Positions 11,025-18,753 of a DNA stretch of 32,966 nt are shown here, in pieces. The DNA is from a virus, in IMG/VR virus record IMGVR_UViG_3300042460_000118, positions 1 to 32,966 of that record. One strand, given 5' to 3'. Position 1 is the first letter of the stretch, and the number at the start of each line of letters is the position of its first letter. The notes below the pieces were generated by a model, which was given only the letters and a program-made list of their open reading frames with translations, did no database searches and was not told the DNA's origin. A program made the translations under genes and the position numbers.

Positions 11025-12428
11025 TTATGCTCCATTTCTTAAATTAACTGTTGTTGCTATACCGCTTATAGAAACTGCTGATAGTGCTGCTTGCACTGCA
11101 ACAATTGCTGTAACGACTACTTTTTCTGAGTCTTCTCTAACTTCTGGACTCATGTCTGCCCCCGCATTTCCAAGAAAGTTAACAAGTTCTGTGGCTCCAC
11201 CAAGAACGTCTCCAAGAAGCGGGATGGCTGCTAGGGCCTCATCTAATACGATGTCGTCTGCTTCAGCTGCTAGGAATAGAGCGTCAAGAGCTTGTTCGTA
11301 TTCGTCAGATCCTGGTTCTGCTGTTTCAAACACTTCCAGGGCTGCTTCAACAAGTGCTTCTACCTGATCCTCAGAAAGATCCGTTGCTTCAATTTGATCT
11401 AGGTCTATGTTCAGAAGTTCTTCTGAAGAAATATCTACTGGTAATTCTTCCGCAGATGTGATAGACTCTTCTTCTGGTTCTATAATAGAAGGAGTTAATT
11501 CGGGTGAAGGTTCTACAGATTCTTCAGGTTCTTCAATTGGCGTTACTGCTTGCTCTGGTTCCTCTGGCTGTATTTCTGGCGGGACTACTGGCTCAGGCTC
11601 CAGGGAAGGTTCTGGTGTTGGGTCTACTGGGTTGGTTGGTGGCACGACAGGTTCAACAGGTTCGACTGGAGAGGGAGTTGGACTAGGCTCAGGCGTGGGC
11701 TCTGGAGACGGCTCTGGAGTTGGTGAGGGGCTTGGGGTAGGTTCTTCTGGGGAAGGCTCTGGTGTAGGCGTAGGACTAGGCGTGGGCTCTTCTGGAGTGG
11801 GTTCTGGGGTAGGCTCTATCGTAGGTTCTGGTGTTGGTGGCTCAGTTATTGTCTGAATCTCTAAAGGAAATACCTGACCACCCTGAGTATAACGAACACC
11901 ATATCTAGCTCCTCCTGGTGCATTAGAGCTTACCTGATAGGTTGGAGTCCAAGTATAGTTTACTGGATCTACCTGTGCTAACATTCTAATATAGACTGGG
12001 TCTCCAGAAGACTGACCCCAAACCATTACTTTCCAGTCAACGCAAATAGAAGTTGCTGTTGATCCATACTTAACGTATAAATCTTTGCCAATACCCCATC
12101 CTGGATCCCACTGAGAGCTTGCGTCATTTGCAAAAGCGTGATAGTCCCATGAGCCAATTGATATGGATGGTGTTGCTGGATAATCCCAAAAAGTATAATC
12201 ACCCTGACCAAAAGTTATAGTTCCTTTTGGACTTATGTAAACGTTACCATTATATACAGTGCCACCAAATTCTAGTGGGGTATTTAAATTCATCAAGAAT
12301 GCTTGATCACCACCATTGACTTGATAGGTGTCGCACACTGCAGTTGTAGATGCTTTAGCAGTAGTTGGCCAAAGTAATGATAAAGAAAATATAGCTAAGA
12401 CTATTGCTGAATATAAAAATTTTTTAAT
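11025..12428 (-). CDS. Secreted, Pro/Glu-repeat surface-type protein with AUU start
   Basis: 467 aa if translation starts at the ATT at 12428. The in-frame stretch from there reads as a classical signal peptide: KKFLYSAIVLAIFSLSLLWP then TTAKA before a serine. An SD (AAGGAG) lies 9 bases before ATT, an in-frame stop is at 12444-12446, and no ATG, GTG or TTG exists until the GTG at 12338, which would delete the signal. Mature parts: a beta-rich domain (about 30-195, with GGTVYNGNVYISPKGTITFG recalling nidogen-like folds), a Pro/Glu/Thr/Ser repeat linker (about 196-320), an acidic helical domain, and a hydrophobic segment near the C-terminus (about 435-455) that may anchor it. The role is unknown: surface display, adhesion or superinfection exclusion are possible. 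Promoter and inverted repeat lie just upstream. Confidence 0.68.
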   Translation of the reverse strand: MKKFLYSAIVLAIFSLSLLWPTTAKASTTAVCDTYQVNGGDQAFLMNLNTPLEFGGTVYNGNVYISPKGTITFGQGDYTFWDYPATPSISIGSWDYHAFANDASSQWDPGWGIGKDLYVKYGSTATSICVDWKVMVWGQSSGDPVYIRMLAQVDPVNYTWTPTYQVSSNAPGGARYGVRYTQGGQVFPLEIQTITEPPTPEPTIEPTPEPTPEEPTPSPTPTPEPSPEEPTPSPSPTPEPSPEPTPEPSPTPSPVEPVEPVVPPTNPVDPTPEPSLEPEPVVPPEIQPEEPEQAVTPIEEPEESVEPSPELTPSIIEPEEESITSAEELPVDISSEELLNIDLDQIEATDLSEDQVEALVEAALEVFETAEPGSDEYEQALDALFLAAEADDIVLDEALAAIPLLGDVLGGATELVNFLGNAGADMSPEVREDSEKVVVTAIVAVQAALSAVSISGIATTVNLRNGA

Positions 12429-12439
12429 TGTGGGGTCTC

Positions 12440-12466
12440 CTTGTTAGTGGGGTTATCTCTAACAAG
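12440..12466 (-). promoter_or_regulatory. 8-bp inverted repeat at the start of the surface protein transcript
   Basis: CTTGTTAG and CTAACAAG are perfect complements around an 11-base spacer. The repeat covers the predicted +1 (about 12463) and reaches into the SD (AAG of AAGGAG). It could be an operator or, if transcription starts a few bases earlier, an SD-masking hairpin. Confidence 0.55.
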
Positions 12467-12469
12467 ACT

Positions 12470-12478
12470 ATTATACCA
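12470..12478 (-). promoter_or_regulatory. Extended -10 promoter of the surface protein gene
   Basis: TGGTATAAT (TGnTATAAT consensus) begins within the gap after the thioredoxin stop; no good -35 is seen. It is the fourth such extended -10 on this strand ahead of a gene or operon. Confidence 0.58.
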
Positions 12479-12484
12479 TTTTAT

Positions 12485-12736
12485 TTAATTAAAAAGACTC
12501 AACAACTTTTCTTCTGTTGCAGTTCCAGTGTGTCTAGAAACTTCTTTACCGTTAATTATTGCAATAAAAGTTGGAACACCTTTAACACCATACTCAACTG
12601 CTGGATCAAACTCATCACTCACGTCAATCTTGTCATAGTTTATATCTAAATTTTCTGAAACAAGTTTTGCAATCAGTGGTTCCATTTGTTTACACGGCTG
12701 ACACCATGTTGCTGTAAAGTGTAATAGTTGTTTCAT
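12485..12736 (-). CDS. Thioredoxin-like protein
   Basis: 83 aa, shorter than the usual 105 because the first beta strand and helix are missing. The redox site is WCQPC (Cys12, Cys15), and the cis-proline loop VKGVPTF is present at about 51-57, followed by the GxE strand pair and C-terminal helix. The ATG overlaps the last base of the RNR stop (12736), so the two are translationally coupled. Class II RNRs are re-reduced by thioredoxin through their C-terminal cysteine pair, so this is most likely the dedicated electron donor of the upstream enzyme. There is no signal peptide, so it is cytoplasmic. Confidence 0.92.
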   Translation of the reverse strand: MKQLLHFTATWCQPCKQMEPLIAKLVSENLDINYDKIDVSDEFDPAVEYGVKGVPTFIAIINGKEVSRHTGTATEEKLLSLFN

Positions 12737-14781
12737 TACCTTGCTCTCTTGTCTGGAATTTTAATTTCACAGTAGTCTGTTGTACAGTATGATTCTCCAA
12801 GTGCTTCTAGATTATCTACACCGTCGTAAATTGCAGAGAAGTCAATCTTAGCAATACGACCAATGTAGTAGTCATACTCATCTTCTGTAATCTCTGTGTA
12901 TGGTTGCTGTGGGTATACAGTGTTACCCATTGGCAAGAATGATACAGCCTTTAGCTTACCCTCGTACATATTAAGAACAGATGCTACGTGCTGCTTTTCT
13001 GTTTCCTTGTCAAAGGATAGAGTTACTGATACACCATTGTCTGACCAATACTCTTGAGCAGTTGCAGCAAGAGACATCTTCTCAAACAAAGATACCTGCT
13101 TCTCGCTACGCTTTTGTCCAGACTTAATTGGGAAGTATACAACTGTAGTATTTGCTGATACTAGGTCGTCTTCACACTTATACCCTGCAGCTTTAAAAAG
13201 GTGTAACATTGGGTCTGTGTTTCCAAAACGAATAGCACGTAGGTAGAAAGCACCGCCTGGACCCCAGTGAACTCCAGGTGTTGCACCTGATAGAAGTGAT
13301 ACTGACCCAGATGGTTTTACGGTAGTTACACGAATTGATTCACGAACACATAGCCATTCAGAATACTTCTTGTCATAGAAACGAATCTTGTTGTATCCTT
13401 CATCCATCCAGTTACGAACAGTTGGAAGACCATTCTCATCAGCAAAAGATGCAATGCCTGTCAGGGATGTTCCAATACGACGATTACGCTGCATGATTCC
13501 ATTAGTCTGCTGCCAGTGTGTTGGCAACAAAGTAACAGTCTTACCATATAGATAGGCAAACTTCAGAGTCCGTAGGAAGTCCTCCTTGGACTCATGACGG
13601 TTTAGGTGTACCTCAACTAGGGTACAGAGCTCATAGGACTCCAGTGGCTGTTCTGCACACGGATTAAAGCCTACTACACGGTAGTCTGCACCATCTGGTT
13701 GGTCTGCCAAACGTCCATAGTTACGAGCAACATCTAACCAAATAAATCCTGGCTCTCCGTTATCTACAATACGATCTACATACTTTGAGTAATCCATACC
13801 AACAGTAGCAGAGATAGAGTTATTGCTCATCCATGCCCACCCTGGATTTTTTGGATCATAACTGTTGCGCTCTGGAAAAGCTTCTGCATTCTTTAGGTTT
13901 AAGAAATCATCATCGCCCTCCACACCCAAAGCTAGAGTAGCAGAACGACGCACGTTTCCTGATACAACACAGGTTCCAATTAGATTAATGATATCTACAA
14001 TCGCACGAGAGTCTAAAGTTTCTCCAGCTCTTCCACCAATAACTTTACTAATCTGTTCATGCAAAGCAATTAGTGGTCCAGGTCCTGAAGCAGTTCCTCC
14101 AAAGCCTTTGATTGGTGCACCTAATGGTCTAATGAGCGAGTAGTCTAGCTCTTGAATATTTTGGTTTGGTCTCAAGAATGAGTTAAGAAGTAATCTTGTA
14201 GCTTCTACCCAACCTTCACGAGTGTCTGGAATCTCGTAGACTACCTTTGGCTCCGTTGGTGCGTGGATTGGAAAGGCCTTGTCTTGTCCAAGGGTATCAA
14301 AGCCAACACCAATACCAAGCATAAGAGCATCCATTACCCAAGCAAACAAAGCTCCTGGATCATTCTTGTCTAAGTCTTTTGTAGATACAACGGCACAGTT
14401 CTGTAGTGCTGCAGAGTTACGCTTTTCCATTGTTAGTGGTGTTCCAAATGTCCACATGCCACGTCCTGGTGGTGTCCACTTTAGGTTAAACATACGATCA
14501 AAAGCTTCTTGTGCAGACTTCTGGGCCTTGTAGTCATTCCATGGTAGGCGGTTATCTTTTGCATGATTCTTCTGGACAGAATACATACCCTCAATAACTC
14601 TCCGACAAACCTCATACCAGCGTTCTTTAGTTCCGTCTTCTTTGATGCGAGAATAGGTTCTTGCAAAAGTAATTTCTCCAATGGAGTTTTCTCCTGCGTC
14701 TTTAAAACCAAATGGTGCCTCTACAGTAGTGTATTTTTCAACAAAATCTACTGGAAGTCTGAAGGAGAAAAAATCTGACAT
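12736..14781 (-). CDS. nrdJ: Adenosylcobalamin-dependent ribonucleotide reductase (class II, monomeric type)
   Basis: 681 aa, similar in build to the monomeric Lactobacillus-type ribonucleoside triphosphate reductase (739 aa). The finger-loop motif FNPCAEQPLES holds Asn373, the thiyl-radical Cys375 and Glu377; the reducing pair is Cys129 (LQNCAVVS) and Cys386; a C-terminal Cys666-x4-Cys671 pair relays electrons from thioredoxin. PSGSVSLLSG and the C-terminal (K)AVSFLPMGN-type strand also fit the family. It converts ribonucleotides to deoxyribonucleotides using coenzyme B12 without oxygen, so the host must supply or import B12. It has its own promoter (14817-14845) and is coupled to the thioredoxin gene. 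Confidence 0.95.
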   Translation of the reverse strand: MSDFFSFRLPVDFVEKYTTVEAPFGFKDAGENSIGEITFARTYSRIKEDGTKERWYEVCRRVIEGMYSVQKNHAKDNRLPWNDYKAQKSAQEAFDRMFNLKWTPPGRGMWTFGTPLTMEKRNSAALQNCAVVSTKDLDKNDPGALFAWVMDALMLGIGVGFDTLGQDKAFPIHAPTEPKVVYEIPDTREGWVEATRLLLNSFLRPNQNIQELDYSLIRPLGAPIKGFGGTASGPGPLIALHEQISKVIGGRAGETLDSRAIVDIINLIGTCVVSGNVRRSATLALGVEGDDDFLNLKNAEAFPERNSYDPKNPGWAWMSNNSISATVGMDYSKYVDRIVDNGEPGFIWLDVARNYGRLADQPDGADYRVVGFNPCAEQPLESYELCTLVEVHLNRHESKEDFLRTLKFAYLYGKTVTLLPTHWQQTNGIMQRNRRIGTSLTGIASFADENGLPTVRNWMDEGYNKIRFYDKKYSEWLCVRESIRVTTVKPSGSVSLLSGATPGVHWGPGGAFYLRAIRFGNTDPMLHLFKAAGYKCEDDLVSANTTVVYFPIKSGQKRSEKQVSLFEKMSLAATAQEYWSDNGVSVTLSFDKETEKQHVASVLNMYEGKLKAVSFLPMGNTVYPQQPYTEITEDEYDYYIGRIAKIDFSAIYDGVDNLEALGESYCTTDYCEIKIPDKRAR

Positions 14782-14816
14782 AAGGATGGTGCCTTTCTTG
14801 ATTGAGTTAGATGTAT

Positions 14817-14845
14817 ATTATAGCATAGTGTTTTAAAAAAAGCAA
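14817..14845 (-). promoter_or_regulatory. Promoter of nrdJ-thioredoxin
   Basis: TGCTATAAT (14817-14825), an extended perfect -10, lies 17 bases from TTGCTT (14840-14845), a 3/6 -35 with the key TTG. The predicted +1 is near 14810, a leader of about 29 bases. It is embedded in the inverted repeat at 14827-14851. Confidence 0.72.
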
Positions 14846-14851
14846 AACACT
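14827..14851 (-). promoter_or_regulatory. Inverted repeat over the nrdJ promoter, operator candidate
   Basis: AGTGTTTT and AAAACACT are perfect 8-base complements nine bases apart, lying across the -35 box and spacer. Placement is typical of a repressor operator. An overlapping AAGCA/TGCTT pair followed by T residues may also end the terminase transcript weakly. Confidence 0.55.
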
Positions 14852-14893
14852 GCTTAAAGCTTTGGTTTAGAGTTTTATAAAAAACAAATCTGT

Positions 14894-16675
14894 TTATATT
14901 AAGTTAAAGCTATCTAAAAAGTCACGCACGTCTTCTGGCATTTCTTTTTTTCTGTTAGCCTCTAACAAATCTTGCTGTTCTCTGTTTGCTATCTTTGTAG
15001 CATCAGACCATGTGTGAACCTCTACCTCAAGATTCAAATCTCTTGGTGTGTGTGAAATAGCTCCAAAGATTGCACCACAAACAGCATCCGCTAAGTCCTT
15101 AGAACTTTTTCTAGGGTGATCAACTCTGTTATTCTTCATAATTTTAAGTTCTGTAAGTTCTTCAAATAACAAATCAATCATTGGCATAGCTAAACGATCT
15201 TCATAGATAAGCATAGCCATATCTTCATAATGCTTCTTTGCTACTGATACTGTTTCAGTTCTAATGCCCACAGACTTTAGCTCATTCTGAATATCAAAAG
15301 ATTGCCAACGGTCAAAGCTAACCATTCCAAGATCAAACCCCTGTCTTCTAAGGTTTTGAATCCACTGCTTAACCTCTGAAAGGTTTACAGGGCCTTCCTT
15401 CTTTGGCTCCCACCAAGCTACAGCATCTACAATTACTACTGGGACTACTTGCTCATAGTCTTTCATTACTTGAACAGATACCCACTTTTCTACGTGAGCA
15501 ATTGCCACTGCACACTTGTCATGTTTTTGTGCAAGGTCAGCGTGAACGTAATACTTTTTGTTTGGATCTGGCTTAAAGGTTTCATCAAATCTTCTAAACT
15601 GATCTATTGGATTACGAATTGTCATTGCACCCTGAACTTTTTCACGTTGTTTAAAAAATGCGTCAGAGGAGAAGCTTGGGACACAAGCAAATCTTTGCAT
15701 AGCATCTCCAAGATCAGTATAAAATGCTAGCTTAAAGTCATCAATTTTACGAGTAGGATTTACAACCCAGGTAGGACGTTTTAAGGCAAACATTCCTGGA
15801 AACTTATAGTTAAGGATTGTATCCTCTTCCCAATTAATTTCAAATGAATTACCCTCAGCTTCTTCTGGCAAGTCTGGATTCATAATAAATTTATGAGTCT
15901 TTGTTACTACATCTTTGTCTGCAATTACAGCATCGTATCTTTGTGATATAAAGTCTCCTGGGAAACGTGGAAAAGATAGTAGTGCAACTTTTCCTAGGTC
16001 TGGAAATCTTGAGTCAACAGATGCACGAAAAGCTTTATAAATATTATCTGCTGTCTTACCTTGGTCATTACCAGTACCAATCTCTTGTGCAAATCCTGAT
16101 ATCTCATCAAGTACCGCCAGAATTAGGTTAAGTCCTTCGTGAGACTCTCGTTCAGAATGTCCTGAGTAGACTGTGATTGAGTGGTCAAATTCAATGCTGT
16201 CTGCCTTTGCATAAAACTTTCCAGCAAACCAAGGAGATCTTTCTATCTTTGATTTAAATCCTTTGAAAAAAACGTTCTTAGCTTGCTGAGCGTTAATCGC
16301 CACGTTAATGATATCAATCGCATCGCCTCCTGGCTTTCCAAAGTATCTCGCTGGGTCCTTAAGACAAAGGAGTTTATATACGATGTAAGAACAGGCAACA
16401 GTAGAGGTAAAGTCTTTACCAGATCCTTTACCAAGCTGTAAAATAATTTCATTCTTTGTATACTTCTTGTAATATTTTTCACCCTCTATTGCTCCCATCA
16501 AATCAATTAGATCTTCTTTTTTATATATCTGGCTCATTGCTTCAACAATATCATACTGAACTTGAGATAGTGGTGGTTGTCCTAGGTAAGCTTCACCCTC
16601 AACAAATGTTTTTGCGTCTACTGGAATCTCAGCAAAGTTTTCATTCTTTAAAGCTTCAAAAAAATCATTAAACAT
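14894..16675 (-). CDS. Terminase large subunit
   Basis: 593 aa from the ATG at 16675; a TTG four codons earlier is less likely. The N-terminal ATPase has a Walker A, LQLGKGSGKDFT (about residues 80-90), and a Walker B with catalytic carboxylate, LILAVLDEISGF. The C-terminal RNase H-like nuclease shows its three acidic positions: YYVHADLAQKHDKCAVAI, MVSFDRWQS and SSKDLADAVCGAI. It cuts concatemeric phage DNA and drives it into the prohead through the portal. The start overlaps the small-subunit stop by 8 bases. The gene is followed by a 112-base gap with the nrdJ promoter, so it ends a long operon that begins with replication genes, an unusual position away from head genes. Confidence 0.93.
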   Translation of the reverse strand: MFNDFFEALKNENFAEIPVDAKTFVEGEAYLGQPPLSQVQYDIVEAMSQIYKKEDLIDLMGAIEGEKYYKKYTKNEIILQLGKGSGKDFTSTVACSYIVYKLLCLKDPARYFGKPGGDAIDIINVAINAQQAKNVFFKGFKSKIERSPWFAGKFYAKADSIEFDHSITVYSGHSERESHEGLNLILAVLDEISGFAQEIGTGNDQGKTADNIYKAFRASVDSRFPDLGKVALLSFPRFPGDFISQRYDAVIADKDVVTKTHKFIMNPDLPEEAEGNSFEINWEEDTILNYKFPGMFALKRPTWVVNPTRKIDDFKLAFYTDLGDAMQRFACVPSFSSDAFFKQREKVQGAMTIRNPIDQFRRFDETFKPDPNKKYYVHADLAQKHDKCAVAIAHVEKWVSVQVMKDYEQVVPVVIVDAVAWWEPKKEGPVNLSEVKQWIQNLRRQGFDLGMVSFDRWQSFDIQNELKSVGIRTETVSVAKKHYEDMAMLIYEDRLAMPMIDLLFEELTELKIMKNNRVDHPRKSSKDLADAVCGAIFGAISHTPRDLNLEVEVHTWSDATKIANREQQDLLEANRKKEMPEDVRDFLDSFNLI

Positions 16676-17204
16676 TGTTGTGGACAACGGTAATTACCTC
16701 ACCTTTTCTTGCTACCAGAGATAGTTTTGACATAATTTTGTCACGTATTTCTGGATGCTCAGAAGCCACGTCTCTAAGAATGCCAACTAGGATCTGTTGT
16801 TTTTCTTCAATATCAATCATTTCTTCTGCAAGTTCTTGGTTTTCTAATAGTCCAGCTTTTTGCAACATATCAATTCTTGTTTTTTCAATATCCATTACAA
16901 GCTTAATTGCACCATTCTTGGCACCCAGGTTTGCTGTTGTGGTAGCATCATCTATTACTTCATAGGCTTTGGCAATTAGTTTATTGTAATGAGTGTCTGC
17001 CCCAACTAACGCTTCTTTGGCACGTGCACGGATAGCAGCATTATCAGCTGCCATCTGTCGCCACTCTTCAATTAGAGCTACAACCTTTGTACGTGGCAGG
17101 TCAAGCTCTTTAGAGATCTTTGTAGGGTCATTGCCCTTTAGGTATTCTTCAACAACCTTGTTAACTTCATCTAGATGTTTAACTAAGTTTTCTTCTACTG
17201 ACAT
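16668..17204 (-). CDS. Terminase small subunit
   Basis: 178 aa. A helix-turn-helix lies at about residues 24-47 (DPTKISKELDLPRTKVVALI), followed by a long helical region (AKEALVGADTHYNKLIAKAYEVI ... NGAIKLVMDIEKTRIDML) suitable for ring oligomerisation, and a C-terminal part with helices predicted to touch the large subunit. This is the usual layout of DNA-recognition subunits that pick the packaging site. The identification rests mainly on the position, with the stop overlapping the start of the large subunit gene, plus the HTH and helical core. Its own start overlaps the stop of the 91-aa gene by one base. Confidence 0.78.
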   Translation of the reverse strand: MSVEENLVKHLDEVNKVVEEYLKGNDPTKISKELDLPRTKVVALIEEWRQMAADNAAIRARAKEALVGADTHYNKLIAKAYEVIDDATTTANLGAKNGAIKLVMDIEKTRIDMLQKAGLLENQELAEEMIDIEEKQQILVGILRDVASEHPEIRDKIMSKLSLVARKGEVITVVHNNV

Positions 17205-17479
17205 TATTTCTTTGCTCTCTTTTTTGGCGTACGTTTAATTCTATCAGATTTAAAGCTTCTAAGTGAGCCAATTTGACCACGTACAATCTCAAAGCAATCA
17301 ACCCATTGAGAGCCAGTCTTATTATTTGTGGTTAGTCCACATACTTTAAATCTAGATCCATACTCACCATTAACTTTTACAATATCTCCTGCACTAATGG
17401 TAAAACCATTAAGCTCAAAGCTTGGCTCTGTACTAAAGTCTGTTGGAGATACTAATGCTTCTCTCCTAGGCCTTACCAC
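17204..17479 (-). CDS. Small basic protein, SH3-like beta module
   Basis: 91 aa, function unknown. After a proline/arginine start, residues about 20-60 form a short beta barrel-like pattern: FTISAGDIVKVNGEYGSRFKV, then GSQWVDCFEIVRG, resembling a KOW/SH3-type module that starts with 'x-G-D-x-V-x-V'. The C-terminal tail is strongly basic (SDRIKRTPKKRAKK), consistent with nucleic acid contact. It overlaps by one base with both neighbours, the DUF1599-like gene before it and the small terminase gene after it, so it may serve packaging; that is positional inference. Confidence 0.58.
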   Translation of the reverse strand: MVRPRREALVSPTDFSTEPSFELNGFTISAGDIVKVNGEYGSRFKVCGLTTNNKTGSQWVDCFEIVRGQIGSLRSFKSDRIKRTPKKRAKK

Positions 17480-17745
17480 TACACAGATCTTTCTTTTGCA
17501 ATCTTAAGTAGGATAAGGTATCCTAGTAGGTCGTCAATCTCGTTGTCCCCTGGCCAATCGTGACCATTCTGTATGCGTGAAAGCTTGTCATCAATGCGAA
17601 CTAAAAGTTGTTCTACATTGTCTGTTTTTGAAAATATTCTTGAAGGATGTAATGCTGAATCTCCATAAGATCTATTTTTAAAAATTAATAAATCTGTGAC
17701 CTCTTGACATACTCTTTTGATATCTTCTTCTGTTTTTACACTCAT
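17479..17745 (-). CDS. DUF1599/Nmad1-like all-alpha protein
   Basis: 88 aa. The sequence KNRSYGDSALHPSRIFSK, then EQLLVRIDDKLSRI and NEIDDLLGYLILLKIA matches the DUF1599 pattern (K-N-x-D/S-Y-G-x-x ... I-x-D-K-x-x-R ... D-x-x-x-D-L-x-x-Y), a small MazG-related helical family found in phages. The family has been linked by others to nucleotide modification pathways, and its fold is related to NTP pyrophosphatases. The acidic residues of the last helix (NEIDD) would bind metal. Here it may hydrolyse or sense a modified nucleotide, which is inference. It starts within the stop of the 51-aa HTH gene (ATGA overlap). Confidence 0.7.
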   Translation of the reverse strand: MSVKTEEDIKRVCQEVTDLLIFKNRSYGDSALHPSRIFSKTDNVEQLLVRIDDKLSRIQNGHDWPGDNEIDDLLGYLILLKIAKERSV

Positions 17746-17897
17746 CTTTTACTCTTCCTTAGTCCAAACTTTGCTAGGTAAACGTAAATAGTTTCAACGC
17801 TAGCACCACATTCTTTTGCAATCTGCTCTGGTGTTTTTTTATCTACAACATATCTTTTGCGAAGCCAGACATCGCTAGTATATAGTTTAACACTCAT
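17742..17897 (-). CDS. 51-aa helix-turn-helix DNA-binding protein
   Basis: A 51-codon frame (MSVKLYTSDVWLRKRYVVDK then KTPEQIAKECGASVETIYVY and LAKFGLRKSKR). The second block is a canonical HTH: T-P-E-Q-I-A-K-E-C-G-A-S-V-E-T-I-Y-V-Y-L has the A-x-x-x-G-x-S/V-x-x-T-I-Y/V pattern seen in homeodomain-like and sigma region 4-like HTHs. The basic end would contact the DNA backbone. The ATG is 3 bases after the RuvC-like gene stop, and its stop overlaps the next ATG (ATGA). A small phage transcription regulator or terminase accessory is likely; the targets are unknown. Confidence 0.8.
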   Translation of the reverse strand: MSVKLYTSDVWLRKRYVVDKKTPEQIAKECGASVETIYVYLAKFGLRKSKR

Positions 17898-17900
17898 TAT

Positions 17901-18479
17901 TTATTTTGTCAACTTTCCCCAGTTATGAATAGCCCAGTGACCAATGCCAATTGCATCAGCTACGTCATTATCACTAACAACTATATCATAGTTAATATTA
18001 ATAAAGTTAATAGTTTTTTGTTTTCTAGATTCACGATCAAAGTTTTTATACCAAGAGTCAGATTTTCCAGGGAATTCATTACGAACCAAAAGCTTGGCGT
18101 CTTTCGTAGTCTTTCCATTACCAATAAAGCTTTGCCAGCTAATTGGATTAACTGCTCCAGCAACTTTGATTCCTGCTATGCCTGCAGCCCCCAGAAGCGC
18201 TCCCTGTACCAATGCAAGATCTGCAGCAGTCTTTGGACTATTAATAAATACCGTATGCTCAATTACAATTGCATCAATGTCAAATTGCTTAAACAATGCT
18301 AATGTTTTACGTGCAGCATCTTTAACTTTTGAATATGTATTCATACCCTGAAAATTAATCTTTCCAAACTTGTCTAAAGAGTTTCCAGAAAAAATAGCAA
18401 AAGCTAGACTATTTGTACTAGCATCAATAGAGCAGATAGTATTTGGCTTATTGCTAGCTATTATCGTTTTGATAGTCAT
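17901..18479 (-). CDS. RuvC-like Holliday junction resolvase
   Basis: 192 aa with an RNase H-like fold of the RuvC type: ICSIDASTNSLAFAIF with Asp19 on the first strand, AIVIEHTVFIN with Glu74 on the fourth, then the ADLALVQGALLGAAG helix, and a C-terminal DNDVADAIGIGHWA with acidic residues 170-175. These are the four acidic positions of RuvC nucleases, which resolve four-way junctions by symmetric nicks. In phages such enzymes clear branched DNA before packaging, and the terminase genes lie downstream in the same operon. The ATG at 18479 has SD AAAGGA at 7 nt and overlaps the preceding gene by 26 bases. Confidence 0.88.
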   Translation of the reverse strand: MTIKTIIASNKPNTICSIDASTNSLAFAIFSGNSLDKFGKINFQGMNTYSKVKDAARKTLALFKQFDIDAIVIEHTVFINSPKTAADLALVQGALLGAAGIAGIKVAGAVNPISWQSFIGNGKTTKDAKLLVRNEFPGKSDSWYKNFDRESRKQKTINFININYDIVVSDNDVADAIGIGHWAIHNWGKLTK

Positions 18480-18753
18480 GCATAAATCCTTTCAGCTCTC
18501 TTATCTTTTTATTAACCTGTTTTTTATCTACATGACATGAGTTGCACAAAATATGATCATTGTAGATTGAAAGCTTTGTCCCACAGTTTGCAGCACAAAG
18601 TCTATTCTTTTGGCTATTCTTTTTTCTTTTATTTTCTTTATGTCTTTCAACAATCTTTTCTTTTGTTGCGCTTTCACGACAAACAGAAGAGCAGTATATT
18701 TGATATGGTACGTTTGGACTAAAGCGATTGCTGCACCAACTACATTGTTTCAA
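18454..18753 (-). CDS. Double zinc-knuckle protein
   Basis: 99 aa with two cysteine clusters: Cys4/Cys7 with Cys21/Cys25, and Cys53/Cys57 with Cys70/Cys73, each able to bind one zinc. The linker (about residues 28-52) is strongly basic and helical (KEKIVERHKENKRKKNSQKN), suited to nucleic acid binding. Such small zinc proteins often sit beside recombination genes in actinophages, but the family is not identified. It overlaps the Cas4-like gene upstream by 14 bases and the RuvC-like gene downstream by 26 bases, so the three are translated as a unit and may act together in recombination. Confidence 0.72.
   Translation of the reverse strand: MKQCSWCSNRFSPNVPYQIYCSSVCRESATKEKIVERHKENKRKKNSQKNRLCAANCGTKLSIYNDHILCNSCHVDKKQVNKKIRELKGFMHDYQNDNS

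Noticed and set aside
11407-11856. Plus-strand Gly/Ser-rich frame of 149 codons
   Set aside because: It is the antisense shadow of the Pro/Glu repeat codons of the minus-strand surface protein.
14827-14851. NrdR box at the nrdJ promoter
   Set aside because: The repeat AGTGTTTT/AAAACACT with a 9-base gap does not fit the 16-base NrdR palindrome with its AT-rich centre.
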